Numbered from the stretch's first letter, positions 9,237-18,230 are shown. The stretch: DNA of 64,000 nt from JAAUTY01 sp964397305 (GCA_964397305.1 CAYNIP010000011.1:43860-107859), one strand, 5' to 3'. Numbers and translations are program-made. The notes: generated by a model not told the origin, from the sequence alone.

Positions 9237-10286
9237 TTAGCCCCCGAGGGCACTGGCCTTGAACCGCAAGATATAGTCCTGAACCACGGGCTCCCCCTCC
9301 ATCTGCGTCGGCGTGAAGCGCCAGCTACTGATGATGCGCTCGGCCAATTGGCCGGCCTGCTGCGGGGAGGCTTGGCCTTGGAGCACTTGGGCTGTTTCTG
9401 GGAACACCCGAGGCTGGCCCTCCCGATTGATCGCCACCACGACCTCCACCACGAGATCACTGCTGAGGGTCAACCCCAAAGGCGCAAAGTAGTTGATAGC
9501 CTCCAATTGCACGGGGCTGGACTGCCAACGAGCCAGTTGGGTCGGCACATCGCGGCTCGAATCGCTGAGGCGGGGTTCCCCCACGAGGGTGGCGACAAAA
9601 CGACTACTCCCTGGAGCCGGTGGGCCGTCGCTGGACGACCCACTGCCACCGCTGCCGGCCCTGGGAGCGTCAGCCGTCTCCTCCGGGACGGTCCTAGCCG
9701 GGGGAGCCGGATTGGTGGGCGGAGCCGGATTGGTGGGCGGAGCCGGATTGGTGGGTGGAGCCGGATTGGTGGGTGGAGCCGGATTGGTGGGTGGAGCCGG
9801 AGTGGTGGGTGGAGCCGGAGTGGTGGGTGGAGCCGGATTGGTGGGTGGAGCCGGATTGGTGGGCGGGATTGCGCTCCTTGGGGGGACGGGCGATCGCCCC
9901 GTTCCCGGCGGTGTTTCCGGCGCTGACGGAGCCGAGGCCAAGGCTTGGGGAGAGGCGGCGGTTGGGTTTGGGGGACTGACGGGGTTGGCCGGAGGTGACG
10001 GGACGGGGGTTGTCGTTGGCAACGCTGGCGGGGAGGATGCCCCACTGGGAGCGGCAGCGGGGCTGGGGGAAGCCGGTTCCCCGGCCGTGACGATGATCGC
10101 CTCGATCGGGATCGGCCCGGAGCCTAGGCTTGGCTCCCCTTCCTGAGCGATCAGCCTCGCCCGCAACCCGTGGAGGATGAGGAGGTGCAACATTAGGGAG
10201 GTGGCGGCGGCCCAGAGCCAAAGACCCTTGGGGTCCCGATGCTGCGGTGGGTTGAGGGGGGCGATCGCCGGTGCTGGGACAGTCAT
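9237..10286 (-). CDS. TonB-family energy transducer with a repetitive proline-rich spacer
   Basis: 349 residues. A short cytoplasmic N-terminus leads to one membrane segment (LWLWAAATSLMLHLLILHG). A long Pro/Ala/Thr periplasmic spacer follows, and then a C-terminal TonB-like domain (about 255-345: VVVAINREGQPRVFPET..., ISSWRFTPT). Such proteins pass proton-motive force to outer-membrane transporters. No exbB/exbD or TonB-dependent receptor is nearby. The spacer contains nine in-frame 18-bp repeats. The family call rests on architecture and the C-terminal WRFxP motif. Confidence 0.75.
   Translation of the reverse strand: MTVPAPAIAPLNPPQHRDPKGLWLWAAATSLMLHLLILHGLRARLIAQEGEPSLGSGPIPIEAIIVTAGEPASPSPAAAPSGASSPPALPTTTPVPSPPANPVSPPNPTAASPQALASAPSAPETPPGTGRSPVPPRSAIPPTNPAPPTNPAPPTTPAPPTTPAPPTNPAPPTNPAPPTNPAPPTNPAPPTNPAPPARTVPEETADAPRAGSGGSGSSSDGPPAPGSSRFVATLVGEPRLSDSSRDVPTQLARWQSSPVQLEAINYFAPLGLTLSSDLVVEVVVAINREGQPRVFPETAQVLQGQASPQQAGQLAERIISSWRFTPTQMEGEPVVQDYILRFKASALGG
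9703..9864 (-). repeat. nine tandem 18-bp units inside the TonB-like gene
   Basis: Nine head-to-tail copies of an 18-bp unit (GGAGCCGGATTGGTGGGC on the plus strand). They encode a hexapeptide alternating TNPAPP (seven copies) and TTPAPP (two adjacent copies). Third-base and unit-type variation is clustered, as expected from slippage or unequal exchange. Confidence 0.95.
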
Positions 10287-10601
10287 GGTAGCGCAGACGG
10301 TAGGTAGAGTCTTCCCTGATCCTGCCAGCCGCAGGGGAGCTTTTTCAGGATAACGGCCGCTAGATGGCCCTGGGGTCTGTCGTGCATCACCCCCGTGAGA
10401 TCCTTGCCAGCGCTTGGTTCAATTCCGGCTCGCCCTCTGTCGAGGGAGGGGGCCAACGGTCGAGGGATCGCGCTACACTGACAAGTCGTGCTCGGGTCTG
10501 AATCTCCGGTTTGCTGTGCGCGGACTGGTAGAAGGGCATAAAATGAGCGAGAATGACTAGGACTTATTGGGATGTTTGTGGCGATCGCTGAGGAGTAGGG
10601 C
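10287..10601. other. intergenic region between divergent TonB-like and PBP genes
   Basis: 315 bp that must hold both divergent promoters. A -10-like TAAAAT at 10539-10544 precedes the PBP gene, but no well-spaced -35 is evident. A CCCTCTGTCGAGGGAGGG imperfect hairpin lies near 10430-10450. No gene or known RNA was recognised. Confidence 0.4.
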
Positions 10602-13100
10602 GTGTCGAAGTTCATCCAGAAACAACAGAACCAACCGAACCCCGCCAAGCCGTCGTCAGCGCCAGCCAGCAACGGCTCACGGCAGACGGTGGACAAGGGA
10701 GTGAAGGGTTCAGCCCTGCCCACGGCTCAACGCCAAGCGCCGCCTACGGCTCCAGCGCCGAAGGCACGTCGGCCGCGATCGCCCCAGCGCAAACCCCTCT
10801 ACCGTCGGCCCTCCCTCTGGCTGGCCCTCCTGCTCGCGGCGGGTTTGGGGACCGCCAGCGCCTATGCCTACACGATTTGGCAGCAGGTAGAAGCCGAGCT
10901 GCCCGAGTCCGTGGACGAACTGTCCACCTACACCCGCGAAGGCACGATGACCGTGCAAGCGGCCGATGGTACGACGCTGCAAGAAATCGGCCCGGTCACG
11001 CACGAGCAACTTCAAATTACCGAAGTCCCCAATCTAGTCGTCCAAGCCTTTATCGCTAGTGAAGATCGGCGCTTCCTCGAACATAGCGGGGTTGATTTCC
11101 AAGGCATCCTGCGGGCGGCCTTGGTGAACCTCCGCTCTGGCAATGTGGTCGAAGGGGGGAGCACAATTACGCAACAGGTGAGCCGCGTGGTCTTCCTGGA
11201 TCAGGAGCGCGCCCTGACCCGCAAGCTCAAGGAAATGCGGATCGCCCGGAAAGTTGAGCAGCAATTTGACAAAGAGGAAATTCTGGAGCGCTACCTCAAC
11301 TTGGTCTACCTCGGCTCCGGAGCCTACGGGGTCGGCGATGCGGCCTGGGTCTACTTTGGCAAACCGGTCCAGGAACTCACGCTGACGGAAGCAGCGCTCC
11401 TGGCGGGCATTGCCCCCGCTCCCAGCCTTTATTCGCCGTTGGAAAATGAAGCCGCTGCGAAGGTGCAGCGCGATCGCGTCCTGCGCCGCATGGAAGTCGA
11501 GGGCTACATCAGCGCCGGTCAGGCGGCCTTGGCCACGGCCGAGCCGATCCGGCTCGATCCCCGCCAACCGAAGCGCCTCAACCGCAAAGTCCCCTACTTC
11601 ACGGACTACATCCAAAAGGAATTGCCCAAGTACCTCTCGCCAGAGATGCTGCAACAGGGCGGCCTGACGATTGAGACGACTCTAGACCCCAAGTGGCAGG
11701 AAGCCGCTGAGGATGCGGTGGCGAAGGCGGCGGCCTATTACGGCGGCTCCCAAGGCTTCCAGCAAGCGGCCCTAGTCGCCGTGGACCCGCGCACCGGCGG
11801 GATCAAGGCGATGGTCGGTGGCAAGGACTACTTCGACGAAGCCAACAACGGTCAGTTCAACCGCACCACCCAAGCGAAGCGACAACCCGGCTCGACCTTC
11901 AAAACCTTTGTTTACGCCACCGCTATGGCGGCGGGCTTTTCCCCCTACAAACAGTTGCGGGATGCCCCCTTGGTTGTCGATGGCTACGAGCCCACCAATT
12001 ACGATAAAAAGTATCGTGGTGAGGTCTCGCTCCAAGAGGCTCTGACCTACTCGGCGAATATCCCGGCGGTACGCACCCTCATCGATGTGGGCTGGAACCC
12101 GGTGATCGAAGTCGCGAAGAAGATGGGCATCCAGTCAGAATTGAAGCCCACCTATTCCCTAGCCCTCGGGGCTTCGGAAGTGACCTTGCTGGAGCTGACC
12201 AGCGCCTATGGAACCTTGGCAAACGCCGGGAAGCATGTCGCGCCTCACGGGATTGCCCGGATTCGCGATCGCGCTGGCAACATCGTCTATGAAGCGGAAA
12301 CCACCGCAGAACAAGCCCTCGATCCGGAATCAGCCGCGATCATCACCTGGATGCTCCAATCGGTGGTGACAACTGGCACGGGAACCAATGCCCAACTGGA
12401 TCGCCCCGTAGCGGGGAAAACGGGAACCTCTGATGGCTTCCGCGACCTTTGGTTTGTGGGCTATGTGCCCCAACTGGTGGCGGGGGTCTGGCTGGGTAAT
12501 GATGACAACACGCCGACACGCGGCGCAAGCAGTACGGCGGCAATGGTGTGGAAAGAATTCATGCAGCGGGTGACAGAAACGCTCCCCTCAGCCGACTTCC
12601 CGGCGCGACCGGACAACTTGACGAATCGCGAGCCGACGATTGAGCCGGAGCCCCTCGAGCCGAAGAGTAGCTACTACAAGTCGATCCCCATTGAAGAAGC
12701 GGCGGCGCCGGCTCGCACCGCTCCCAGCCGTACCACCGCTGCGCGCTCCGAAGACAGCAGCAGCGAAGAACCGAGTGCAGCGGCGCCAGCGAGTAGTGCC
12801 GCCGCGTCTCCGAGCCCGGCTGCCCCCGCTACTCCCCCTCGCAGTAGCCAGGGCACGATTCAGCGGCCCAGCCGCCCGAGCACCCCCGCGTCGCGCCCGG
12901 CTCCTCAGCCCGCCGCCCGCCCAGCGCCGCCGCCCGCCCGGCCCCCAGCCCCCGCTCCCCAGCCCGCCGCCCGCCCAGCCGTGACGGCTCCCGCTCCCCC
13001 CGCTCCCCCCCCGGACTTCAAGAGTCCGGCTCCGGCTCCGGCTCCCGCGCCAGCTCCTGCGGTGGTCAAGCCCCCGAAGGATGAAGGGGGAGCGGAGTAG
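10602..13100 (+). CDS. class A penicillin-binding protein (PBP1A type)
   Basis: Bifunctional peptidoglycan synthase, 832 residues with a GTG start. A basic, proline-rich cytoplasmic tail and one membrane anchor (about 71-92) come first. The GT51 transglycosylase domain has EDRRFLEHSGVD, GGSTITQQ and ILERYLN. The transpeptidase domain has the serine in STFK, the SAN triad and KTGTS. The last ~150 residues are a low-complexity Pro/Ala/Ser tail. It is followed 24 bp later by trmB. Confidence 0.93.
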   Translation: MSKFIQKQQNQPNPAKPSSAPASNGSRQTVDKGVKGSALPTAQRQAPPTAPAPKARRPRSPQRKPLYRRPSLWLALLLAAGLGTASAYAYTIWQQVEAELPESVDELSTYTREGTMTVQAADGTTLQEIGPVTHEQLQITEVPNLVVQAFIASEDRRFLEHSGVDFQGILRAALVNLRSGNVVEGGSTITQQVSRVVFLDQERALTRKLKEMRIARKVEQQFDKEEILERYLNLVYLGSGAYGVGDAAWVYFGKPVQELTLTEAALLAGIAPAPSLYSPLENEAAAKVQRDRVLRRMEVEGYISAGQAALATAEPIRLDPRQPKRLNRKVPYFTDYIQKELPKYLSPEMLQQGGLTIETTLDPKWQEAAEDAVAKAAAYYGGSQGFQQAALVAVDPRTGGIKAMVGGKDYFDEANNGQFNRTTQAKRQPGSTFKTFVYATAMAAGFSPYKQLRDAPLVVDGYEPTNYDKKYRGEVSLQEALTYSANIPAVRTLIDVGWNPVIEVAKKMGIQSELKPTYSLALGASEVTLLELTSAYGTLANAGKHVAPHGIARIRDRAGNIVYEAETTAEQALDPESAAIITWMLQSVVTTGTGTNAQLDRPVAGKTGTSDGFRDLWFVGYVPQLVAGVWLGNDDNTPTRGASSTAAMVWKEFMQRVTETLPSADFPARPDNLTNREPTIEPEPLEPKSSYYKSIPIEEAAAPARTAPSRTTAARSEDSSSEEPSAAAPASSAAASPSPAAPATPPRSSQGTIQRPSRPSTPASRPAPQPAARPAPPPARPPAPAPQPAARPAVTAPAPPAPPPDFKSPAPAPAPAPAPAVVKPPKDEGGAE

Positions 13101-13124
13101 ATCTGATCCTTTAGTAGAGCACCG

Positions 13125-13760
13125 TTGGCACGAGTCCGCGTCCGTCAACACGTTAATCCCTTGAGCCGCAAGTACCAGCGACCCGTGGTTTGCCCGGACT
13201 GGTCTCTGGTGTACGCGGCGCCTCACCGCCCCCTGCACCTGGATTTGGGCTGTGCTCGGGGCAGTTTTTTGCTGGCCCTCGCTCAGCAGCAGCCTGAGCG
13301 CAATTACCTCGGCCTGGAAATTCGCGAGCCCCTCGTGGTGGAAGCCAATGAACGCCGTCGCGCCCTGGGCCTGACGAACCTCTACTACCACTTCTGTAAC
13401 GTCAATATCGATTTGCCCCGGCTGCTGGCCTCTCTGCCGGCGGGAGTGCTTGACCGTGTGACGATCCAGTTTCCAGATCCCTGGTTCAAGCAGCGGCATG
13501 GGAAGCGGCGACTGGTACAACCGTCGCTGGTCCAGGCTTTAGCCACAGTTCTGCCGGCCGGGGGCCGGGTGCTTTTGCAGTCTGATGTGCTGGCGGTGGC
13601 CCTGGAGATGCGCGATCGCTTTCTCGCCCAGCCCGCTTTCCAGCTCACCCACCCGGAGCCCTGGCTCGCCACCAACCCCCTGCCAGTGCCCACGGAGCGG
13701 GAGGTCGCTACCTTGGCGAAGGGAGCCCCTGTCTACCGTTGTCAGCTCGTGCGCGGCTGA
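13125..13760 (+). CDS. trmB: tRNA (guanine-N7-)-methyltransferase
   Basis: Rossmann methyltransferase that makes m7G46 in tRNA. The SAM-binding DLGCARGSFL, the GLEIREPLV strand and the family-specific FPDPWFKQRHGKRR motif are all present. 211 residues with a TTG start. It lies 24 bp downstream of the PBP gene and is probably co-transcribed with it. Confidence 0.93.
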   Translation: MARVRVRQHVNPLSRKYQRPVVCPDWSLVYAAPHRPLHLDLGCARGSFLLALAQQQPERNYLGLEIREPLVVEANERRRALGLTNLYYHFCNVNIDLPRLLASLPAGVLDRVTIQFPDPWFKQRHGKRRLVQPSLVQALATVLPAGGRVLLQSDVLAVALEMRDRFLAQPAFQLTHPEPWLATNPLPVPTEREVATLAKGAPVYRCQLVRG

Positions 13761-13764
13761 AGGT

Positions 13765-14355
13765 CTAGCAGAACTCAGCGAGGCGATCGCGCCAGTGTCG
13801 ATAGTCTTCAGGAGTATTCAAGTCACAGAGCACCAGCGACTGCTCCCAGGGAACCGGGACTAAGGCAGCGGCCTGCTGCCGGACCACCTGTCGTAAGCCC
13901 TGAGCTGCTTCGGTGAGCCCCGCCAACTCAGCCCGCAAGGCGGCACTGATCAGGAGGGGATGTCCCAGGCGATGGCGATAACGAGGAGCCACGAGGGCGG
14001 CTCCGGTCACCGCTTGCCAGGCAAGCAAGGCTTGATACACCGAGGCTGGGCGCGGCTGATCGACGGCGACGATGGTGAGTGTCGTGAAGTCGGCTGGTAA
14101 TGCGGTGAGGCCGGCACGGATGGAACTGGTCTTGCCCCGCTCGGGCTGGGGGTTGCACACGATCCTGGCCGGAGCGACATCCGCCGGGATTGGCTGCCCG
14201 GCGCCTCGCACTACGAAGGGCTGTATCCCAGCCGCCGCCATCTGGGCTACCTGGTAGGACAGCAGGGTTGTCTCCCCCCAAGGCAAACTGGCCTTGTCCC
14301 GGCCCATGCGCGTTGAAGCGCCAGCCGCTAGAATTAAGCCCGTGTGGTTTGCCAT
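13765..14355 (-). CDS. MobA/MocA-like nucleotidyltransferase
   Basis: NTP-transferase with LILAAGASTRMGRDKASLPWG, a P-loop-like nucleotide-binding start, and the VAVDQPR metal-binding region. About 196 residues; the ATG at 14355 (MANHTGLILAAG) fits the family better than the longer frame to 14403. The MocA branch makes molybdopterin cytosine dinucleotide; other members act on unrelated sugars. No molybdenum enzyme gene is nearby, so the substrate is open. It is convergent with trmB, with 4 bp between the stops. Confidence 0.75.
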   Translation of the reverse strand: MANHTGLILAAGASTRMGRDKASLPWGETTLLSYQVAQMAAAGIQPFVVRGAGQPIPADVAPARIVCNPQPERGKTSSIRAGLTALPADFTTLTIVAVDQPRPASVYQALLAWQAVTGAALVAPRYRHRLGHPLLISAALRAELAGLTEAAQGLRQVVRQQAAALVPVPWEQSLVLCDLNTPEDYRHWRDRLAEFC

Positions 14356-14512
14356 CGTGAGCGATAATGAGGTCCATCTAGGAGCGCTCAACGATTTTTT
14401 CATACTACCGACCGGCGGAATCGCCGCGCTGCACGAATTTTTTACAACCGTAGACTGGCGATCGCTAGAAGAGTCGATGTAGCATAGCCGGTAAGCGAGT
14501 TACCCCTGAATG

Positions 14513-16252
14513 ATGGAGTCCCTGTCCTACCTCGAATTGGCAGCCTACTTTGAGAGCGCACCCAGCGATGGTGAAGTGCCGCTTCTCTGCGATCTGTCCC
14601 GCCGCGATCTAGGCAAGATCGTGCGACTGCGGCTCACGTCCCTACCCTGGGTCTTTGTTGCCGTGGCGCTCCTCTCCTTTTCTGTTGCCAGTTCAGCTTT
14701 AGCGCTGAAGCAGGGCGATCGCGGCTCTGCCGTGACCCAGCTCCAACAGCAACTCGCGGACAAAGGCTACTTCAATGGGCCTGTGACGGGCTACTACGGC
14801 TCCATCACCCAGGGGGCTGTCCTACAATTCCAACGGGCCCAGGGCTTGACCCCCGATGGCATTGCGGGGCCCAATACCAGTGCTGCTTTGACCGGGACGC
14901 CTCGGGGCGATCGCCAAGCCACCCCCCCCAGCACCCCTAGCCAGGGAAGTACAGGCTCCGGCCTCCTCAAACTGGGCCAGCGCAGCGAGGCTGTGAAGGC
15001 CCTACAACTCGAACTCCAAGCCCAAGGCTACTTCAACGGGCCCACCACGGGCTACTACGGGCCGATCACCCAGGGCGCCGTGCGCCGCTTCCAGCAGGCC
15101 AAGGGCCTGAAGCCCGATGGCATCTTCGGACCCCAGAGCCGCGCCGCTCTCAGCGGCCAAGCCCCGCCTGCGAGGGAGACTGCCGCCAGCGGTTCCAACA
15201 GTGTCTACACCTTTAGCAACGATGCCTGGCTGGAAACCAACGGGGAGACCCTCGCCCGGCCGACCCAGATGCGTTTGGCCGAGACCATTTCCGGCAACCT
15301 CTCGCCGAAGTCGATTGTGCATTCTGGCAACGGCTTATTTTTCGCCCAGAACATGATGTACACCCACACGATCTCGGTGTACAACCGTGAGCGAGAACTG
15401 GTGAAAACCATCGCCGACACCGTAGAACTCAGCAAGTACGGTCATGACCAGTACTCCGGTCTCTATCGCGGCGCGCCGGTCGAAGCCGCTTTCTCCCACA
15501 ACGGCCGCTATGCTTGGGTCTCGAACTACAAAATGTCGGGCTCCGGCTTCCAAAACCCCGGCAACGATAACTGCACCCCCTCCCAGCGGGCTGACAATAG
15601 CTTTCTTTACCGCATTGATACCGAAAGCTTGGCGATTGAAAACGTGGTCGAAGTGGGGGCTGTGCCTAAATATGTCGCCACAACTCCCGATAGCCGCTAC
15701 GTCCTCGTGAGCAACTGGTGCAGCGACGATCTCAGCGTCGTGGATACCTCCCAGAACCAGGAAGTGCGCCGGGTCAAACTGGGTCGCTATCCGCGCGGTG
15801 TAGTCGTCGATCCGACGGGGAAGACGGCCTATGTGGCCGTGATGGGCTCCTACGATATTGCCCGCGTGAATCTCGACAATTTCACCGTCAGTTGGCTGCG
15901 AAATGTGGGCCAGTCTCCCCGCCACCTCAATCTTGACCCTAACGGCCGCTTTCTCTACGCCAGCCTTAATGGGGATGGCCGGGTGGCTAAGATTGACCTC
16001 CGGGAAAATCGCATCGTCAGTAAGGTGGCGACGGGGGATGCTCCTCGCAGTATGGTGCTCTCCGATGACGGCCAATGGCTCTATGTGGTAAACTACCATT
16101 CCAACACCCTCAGCAAGGTGCGGGCCGGAACCATGCGCGTGGTGCAGACGATTCCCGTGAACGCGAATCCGATCGGGGTTGCCTACGATGCCGACACCAA
16201 CCAGGTTTGGGTCGCCTGCTACTCCGGCAGCATCATGGTGTTTGACGGCTAA
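14513..16252 (+). CDS. PG-binding / YVTN beta-propeller fusion protein
   Basis: About 579 residues. A 45-residue polar preamble precedes a membrane or signal segment (WVFVAVALLSFSVASSALA). Two PG_binding_1 domains follow (about 65-125 and 150-212, each with YYG.ITQGAV..FQ.A.GL.PDGI.GP), then a ~370-residue YVTN/lactonase-like beta-propeller (repeated RYVLVSNW, KTAYVAVMG, RFLYASLNG, QWLYVVNYHSNTL blades). It looks like a wall-anchored extracytoplasmic propeller, perhaps a scaffold or binding protein. Two adjacent ATGs start the gene (14510, 14513). No enzyme motif was identified. Confidence 0.82.
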   Translation: MESLSYLELAAYFESAPSDGEVPLLCDLSRRDLGKIVRLRLTSLPWVFVAVALLSFSVASSALALKQGDRGSAVTQLQQQLADKGYFNGPVTGYYGSITQGAVLQFQRAQGLTPDGIAGPNTSAALTGTPRGDRQATPPSTPSQGSTGSGLLKLGQRSEAVKALQLELQAQGYFNGPTTGYYGPITQGAVRRFQQAKGLKPDGIFGPQSRAALSGQAPPARETAASGSNSVYTFSNDAWLETNGETLARPTQMRLAETISGNLSPKSIVHSGNGLFFAQNMMYTHTISVYNRERELVKTIADTVELSKYGHDQYSGLYRGAPVEAAFSHNGRYAWVSNYKMSGSGFQNPGNDNCTPSQRADNSFLYRIDTESLAIENVVEVGAVPKYVATTPDSRYVLVSNWCSDDLSVVDTSQNQEVRRVKLGRYPRGVVVDPTGKTAYVAVMGSYDIARVNLDNFTVSWLRNVGQSPRHLNLDPNGRFLYASLNGDGRVAKIDLRENRIVSKVATGDAPRSMVLSDDGQWLYVVNYHSNTLSKVRAGTMRVVQTIPVNANPIGVAYDADTNQVWVACYSGSIMVFDG

Positions 16253-16281
16253 GGGTAGGTGCTAGTGGGGGCGGGAGTGGG

Positions 16282-16416
16282 TCAATGCTTCTTCAGTTTG
16301 CCCTTTAGCTCTAGGTCATATTCTTCCTTCGGGGGCGGTTCCTTTTTGGGCTCTTTTGCGAGCCCCAAGATCACCGCGAGCCCAGTCAACAGAAAGCCAA
16401 TCGTTACGGGGTCCAT
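16282..16416 (-). CDS. 44-residue single-span membrane protein
   Basis: A short frame from ATG at 16416 to TGA at 16282. It has one N-terminal hydrophobic helix (TIGFLLTGLAVILGLA), then a charged, proline-containing tail (KEPKKEPPPKEEYDLELKGKLKK). This composition is typical of a genuine small membrane protein and unlike random GC-rich frames. The ribosome-binding site is weak (AGAGAAG 11 nt upstream). It is convergent with the propeller gene. I do not recognise the family. Confidence 0.6.
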   Translation of the reverse strand: MDPVTIGFLLTGLAVILGLAKEPKKEPPPKEEYDLELKGKLKKH

Positions 16417-16843
16417 AGGTGTTGCGCTTCTCTAGGCGGTACTTCGTTATCGAAACAACCGGAATCGCTGTTCCCTAGGGATCTACCCTCAGCTTGGGCG
16501 GAATTACGCAAGGCTACGGGAATAGGGTAGGGCTGTGGCGGTAGCCCGAGGTTGCCGAGGCTGGTAGGGTGGTGAGCGGCCGCGATGCTAAGGGTACTCC
16601 AGGAAGTCAAGCATCCCTGGGTCTGGGATGAGTTGTGGATGGCAGCAACCCTAGGCTCTCAGCCCGACAATCCGATGGACATCTCGCTGGATTACTCTGA
16701 GGGAGCGCTGAAGCGCAACAACGGTGGTTGTCACGGCCTTGTCATGGGGGTGAACGAAATTTTACGCGGGACGTTGGTACTCCTGGGGGGCAGGAGTCGA
16801 GGGAGGAGGGCTTTATAACGCATACCTGGCTGGAGGATTCCGT
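16417..16843. other. intergenic region with one copy of the 37-bp interspersed repeat
   Basis: 427 bp between the divergent small membrane protein and rfaE2. It holds one copy of the 37-bp repeat (16748-16784) and a GGAGGA ribosome-binding site for rfaE2. No other gene or RNA was recognised. A 77-codon frame across it (16585-16818) lacks protein-like character. Confidence 0.5.
16748..16784 (+). repeat. 37-bp interspersed repeat, copy 1
   Basis: Begins GGGTGAACGAAATTTTACGC and ends GTTGGTACTCCT. It matches the copies at 22457 and 47378 with only a few substitutions. It sits 60 bp upstream of rfaE2. Confidence 0.85.
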
Positions 16844-17335
16844 ATGAGTGGACTGTATAGCCTCGAAGACTTGCAGCGGGCGATCGCCGCGCACCCAGAA
16901 CGCTGGCGGCCCCTCGTCCTGACGAATGGCTGCTTTGACCTCCTCCATGCCGGTCATGTGCGCTACCTGCAAGCGGCCCGGACCCTGGGCCGCGCCCTCG
17001 TGGTGGGCCTGAACAGCGATGCGTCCGTCCGTCAGTTGAAGCCCGCCGCGGCCGGCTACCCGGCCCGGCCGCTGGTTCCCGCTGCCCAGCGGGCGGAAGT
17101 CCTAGCTGCCTTGAAGCCGGTCGATGCGGTGGTGATCTTTGCCGAACAGCGGGCGACGCGGTTGATCGAGGCCCTGCGACCGGAGATTTACGCCAAGGGC
17201 GGCGACTACACCCCAGCGACGCTGCCGGAGTTTCCCGATGTCCAGGCCTGTGGTGGGCGGGTGGAATTGATCCAAGTCGAGCTACCCACCTCTACCTCGG
17301 CGATTGTCGCCCAAATCCTGGCGGCTCGGCCCTGA
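16844..17335 (+). CDS. rfaE2: D-glycero-beta-D-manno-heptose 1-phosphate adenylyltransferase
   Basis: Cytidylyltransferase-fold enzyme activating heptose-1-phosphate as ADP-heptose for lipopolysaccharide. 163 residues with TNGCFDLLHAGHVRYL (the HxGH nucleotide-binding motif), RPLVPAAQRAEVL and the KGGDY motif. Only the adenylyltransferase half is present, not the HldE kinase half, which is the usual stand-alone arrangement in cyanobacteria. It has a TGGAGGA ribosome-binding site and precedes gun4 on the same strand. Confidence 0.9.
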   Translation: MSGLYSLEDLQRAIAAHPERWRPLVLTNGCFDLLHAGHVRYLQAARTLGRALVVGLNSDASVRQLKPAAAGYPARPLVPAAQRAEVLAALKPVDAVVIFAEQRATRLIEALRPEIYAKGGDYTPATLPEFPDVQACGGRVELIQVELPTSTSAIVAQILAARP

Positions 17336-17449
17336 CTTGTAGGAAACCGACCTTGCCGCGTAAGCTAGGGGATAGGGGTTATCATAGAAGACTGGCATCA
17401 GCCCTCCGGCTGGCCCAGCCGGTGATTCTGCATCCCCCCCTGAGCGCTC

Positions 17450-18178
17450 ATGATCGATTCCAACCTATCGCGGCCAGAGCTGAGTGACGCTGACTTCGAG
17501 GCCCTGCGTGCCCAGTTAGCTCAGGAAGCGCTCAAGGGCCAATTGGCGGCGATCGCCCAACTGGCTGCCAGCGGTGAGCCGGGCTTAGTCCTCCTTCAAG
17601 ATTTTCTCCTGGCCCGGCCGGGGGCGGCCCCGACACCGGCCCAGGGCCGCGCCTACCAACTCCTCGCCCAAAGCAGTGTCCCGGAGCGGCAGGCCCTGCT
17701 TCAGAGCTACTTCCCCCAAGGCCTAGTCCCCCTCGCCTCGGAGCGGGGGATCGACTACCAGCCGGTGCAGCAGGCTCTGGTAGCGGGGGACTATGAGACG
17801 GGCGATCGCCTCACCCTCGCGAAGCTCTGCGAACTGGCTGGGCCCCCGGCTCAGCAGCGCAACTGGCTCTATTTCTCCGAGGTGGACAATTTCCCCAGCA
17901 CCGATCTCCTCAGCCTCAATACGCTTTGGCTCGTCTACTCTGAAGAGAAGTTCGGCTATTCCGTGCAGCGGGAGCTGTGGCTAGCCCAGGGGAAGGACTT
18001 TACCAAGCTGTGGGGCAAGATTGGCTGGAAAGCGGGCAATCGCTGGACGCGCTACCCCCATGAGTTTACCTGGGATCTGAGCGCCCCTCGGGGTCATTTG
18101 CCCCTCTCCAACCAGCTACGCGGTTCCCGAGTCTTGGCCTCTTTACTATCCCACCCTGCCTGGCTCCAGAACCGCTAG
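17450..18178 (+). CDS. gun4: tetrapyrrole-binding protein GUN4
   Basis: Binds protoporphyrin IX and Mg-protoporphyrin and stimulates Mg-chelatase in chlorophyll synthesis. 242 residues with the full cyanobacterial layout. An N-terminal helical-repeat domain covers about 1-85. The GUN4 core has GIDYQPVQQAL, GDYETGDRLT, KLCELAGP, WLYFSEV, FTKLWGKIGWK and FTWDLSAPRGHLPLSNQLRG. This is the stand-alone regulator, not a GUN4 domain fused to a kinase or protease. It is followed 52 bp later by a GAF/kinase-like gene. Confidence 0.95.
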   Translation: MIDSNLSRPELSDADFEALRAQLAQEALKGQLAAIAQLAASGEPGLVLLQDFLLARPGAAPTPAQGRAYQLLAQSSVPERQALLQSYFPQGLVPLASERGIDYQPVQQALVAGDYETGDRLTLAKLCELAGPPAQQRNWLYFSEVDNFPSTDLLSLNTLWLVYSEEKFGYSVQRELWLAQGKDFTKLWGKIGWKAGNRWTRYPHEFTWDLSAPRGHLPLSNQLRGSRVLASLLSHPAWLQNR

Positions 18179-18230
18179 CACCCTGACCGCCCGCCCTCCC
18201 CCAGCTTGGTGCGCTGGGAGCCCTAACCCT

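Noticed and set aside
12588..13520. 310-codon frame antisense to the PBP and trmB genes
   Set aside because: Arg/Gly-rich composition from the reverse of a Pro/Ala-rich tail; the sense genes have clear catalytic motifs.
15335..16099. 254-codon frame antisense to the YVTN propeller
   Set aside because: The sense strand carries regular propeller blades; the antisense product has no domain character.
16585..16818. 77-codon frame containing the 37-bp repeat (VNEILRG...)
   Set aside because: The same peptide fragment appears at the other two repeat copies in unrelated contexts, so it is repeat DNA rather than a gene.
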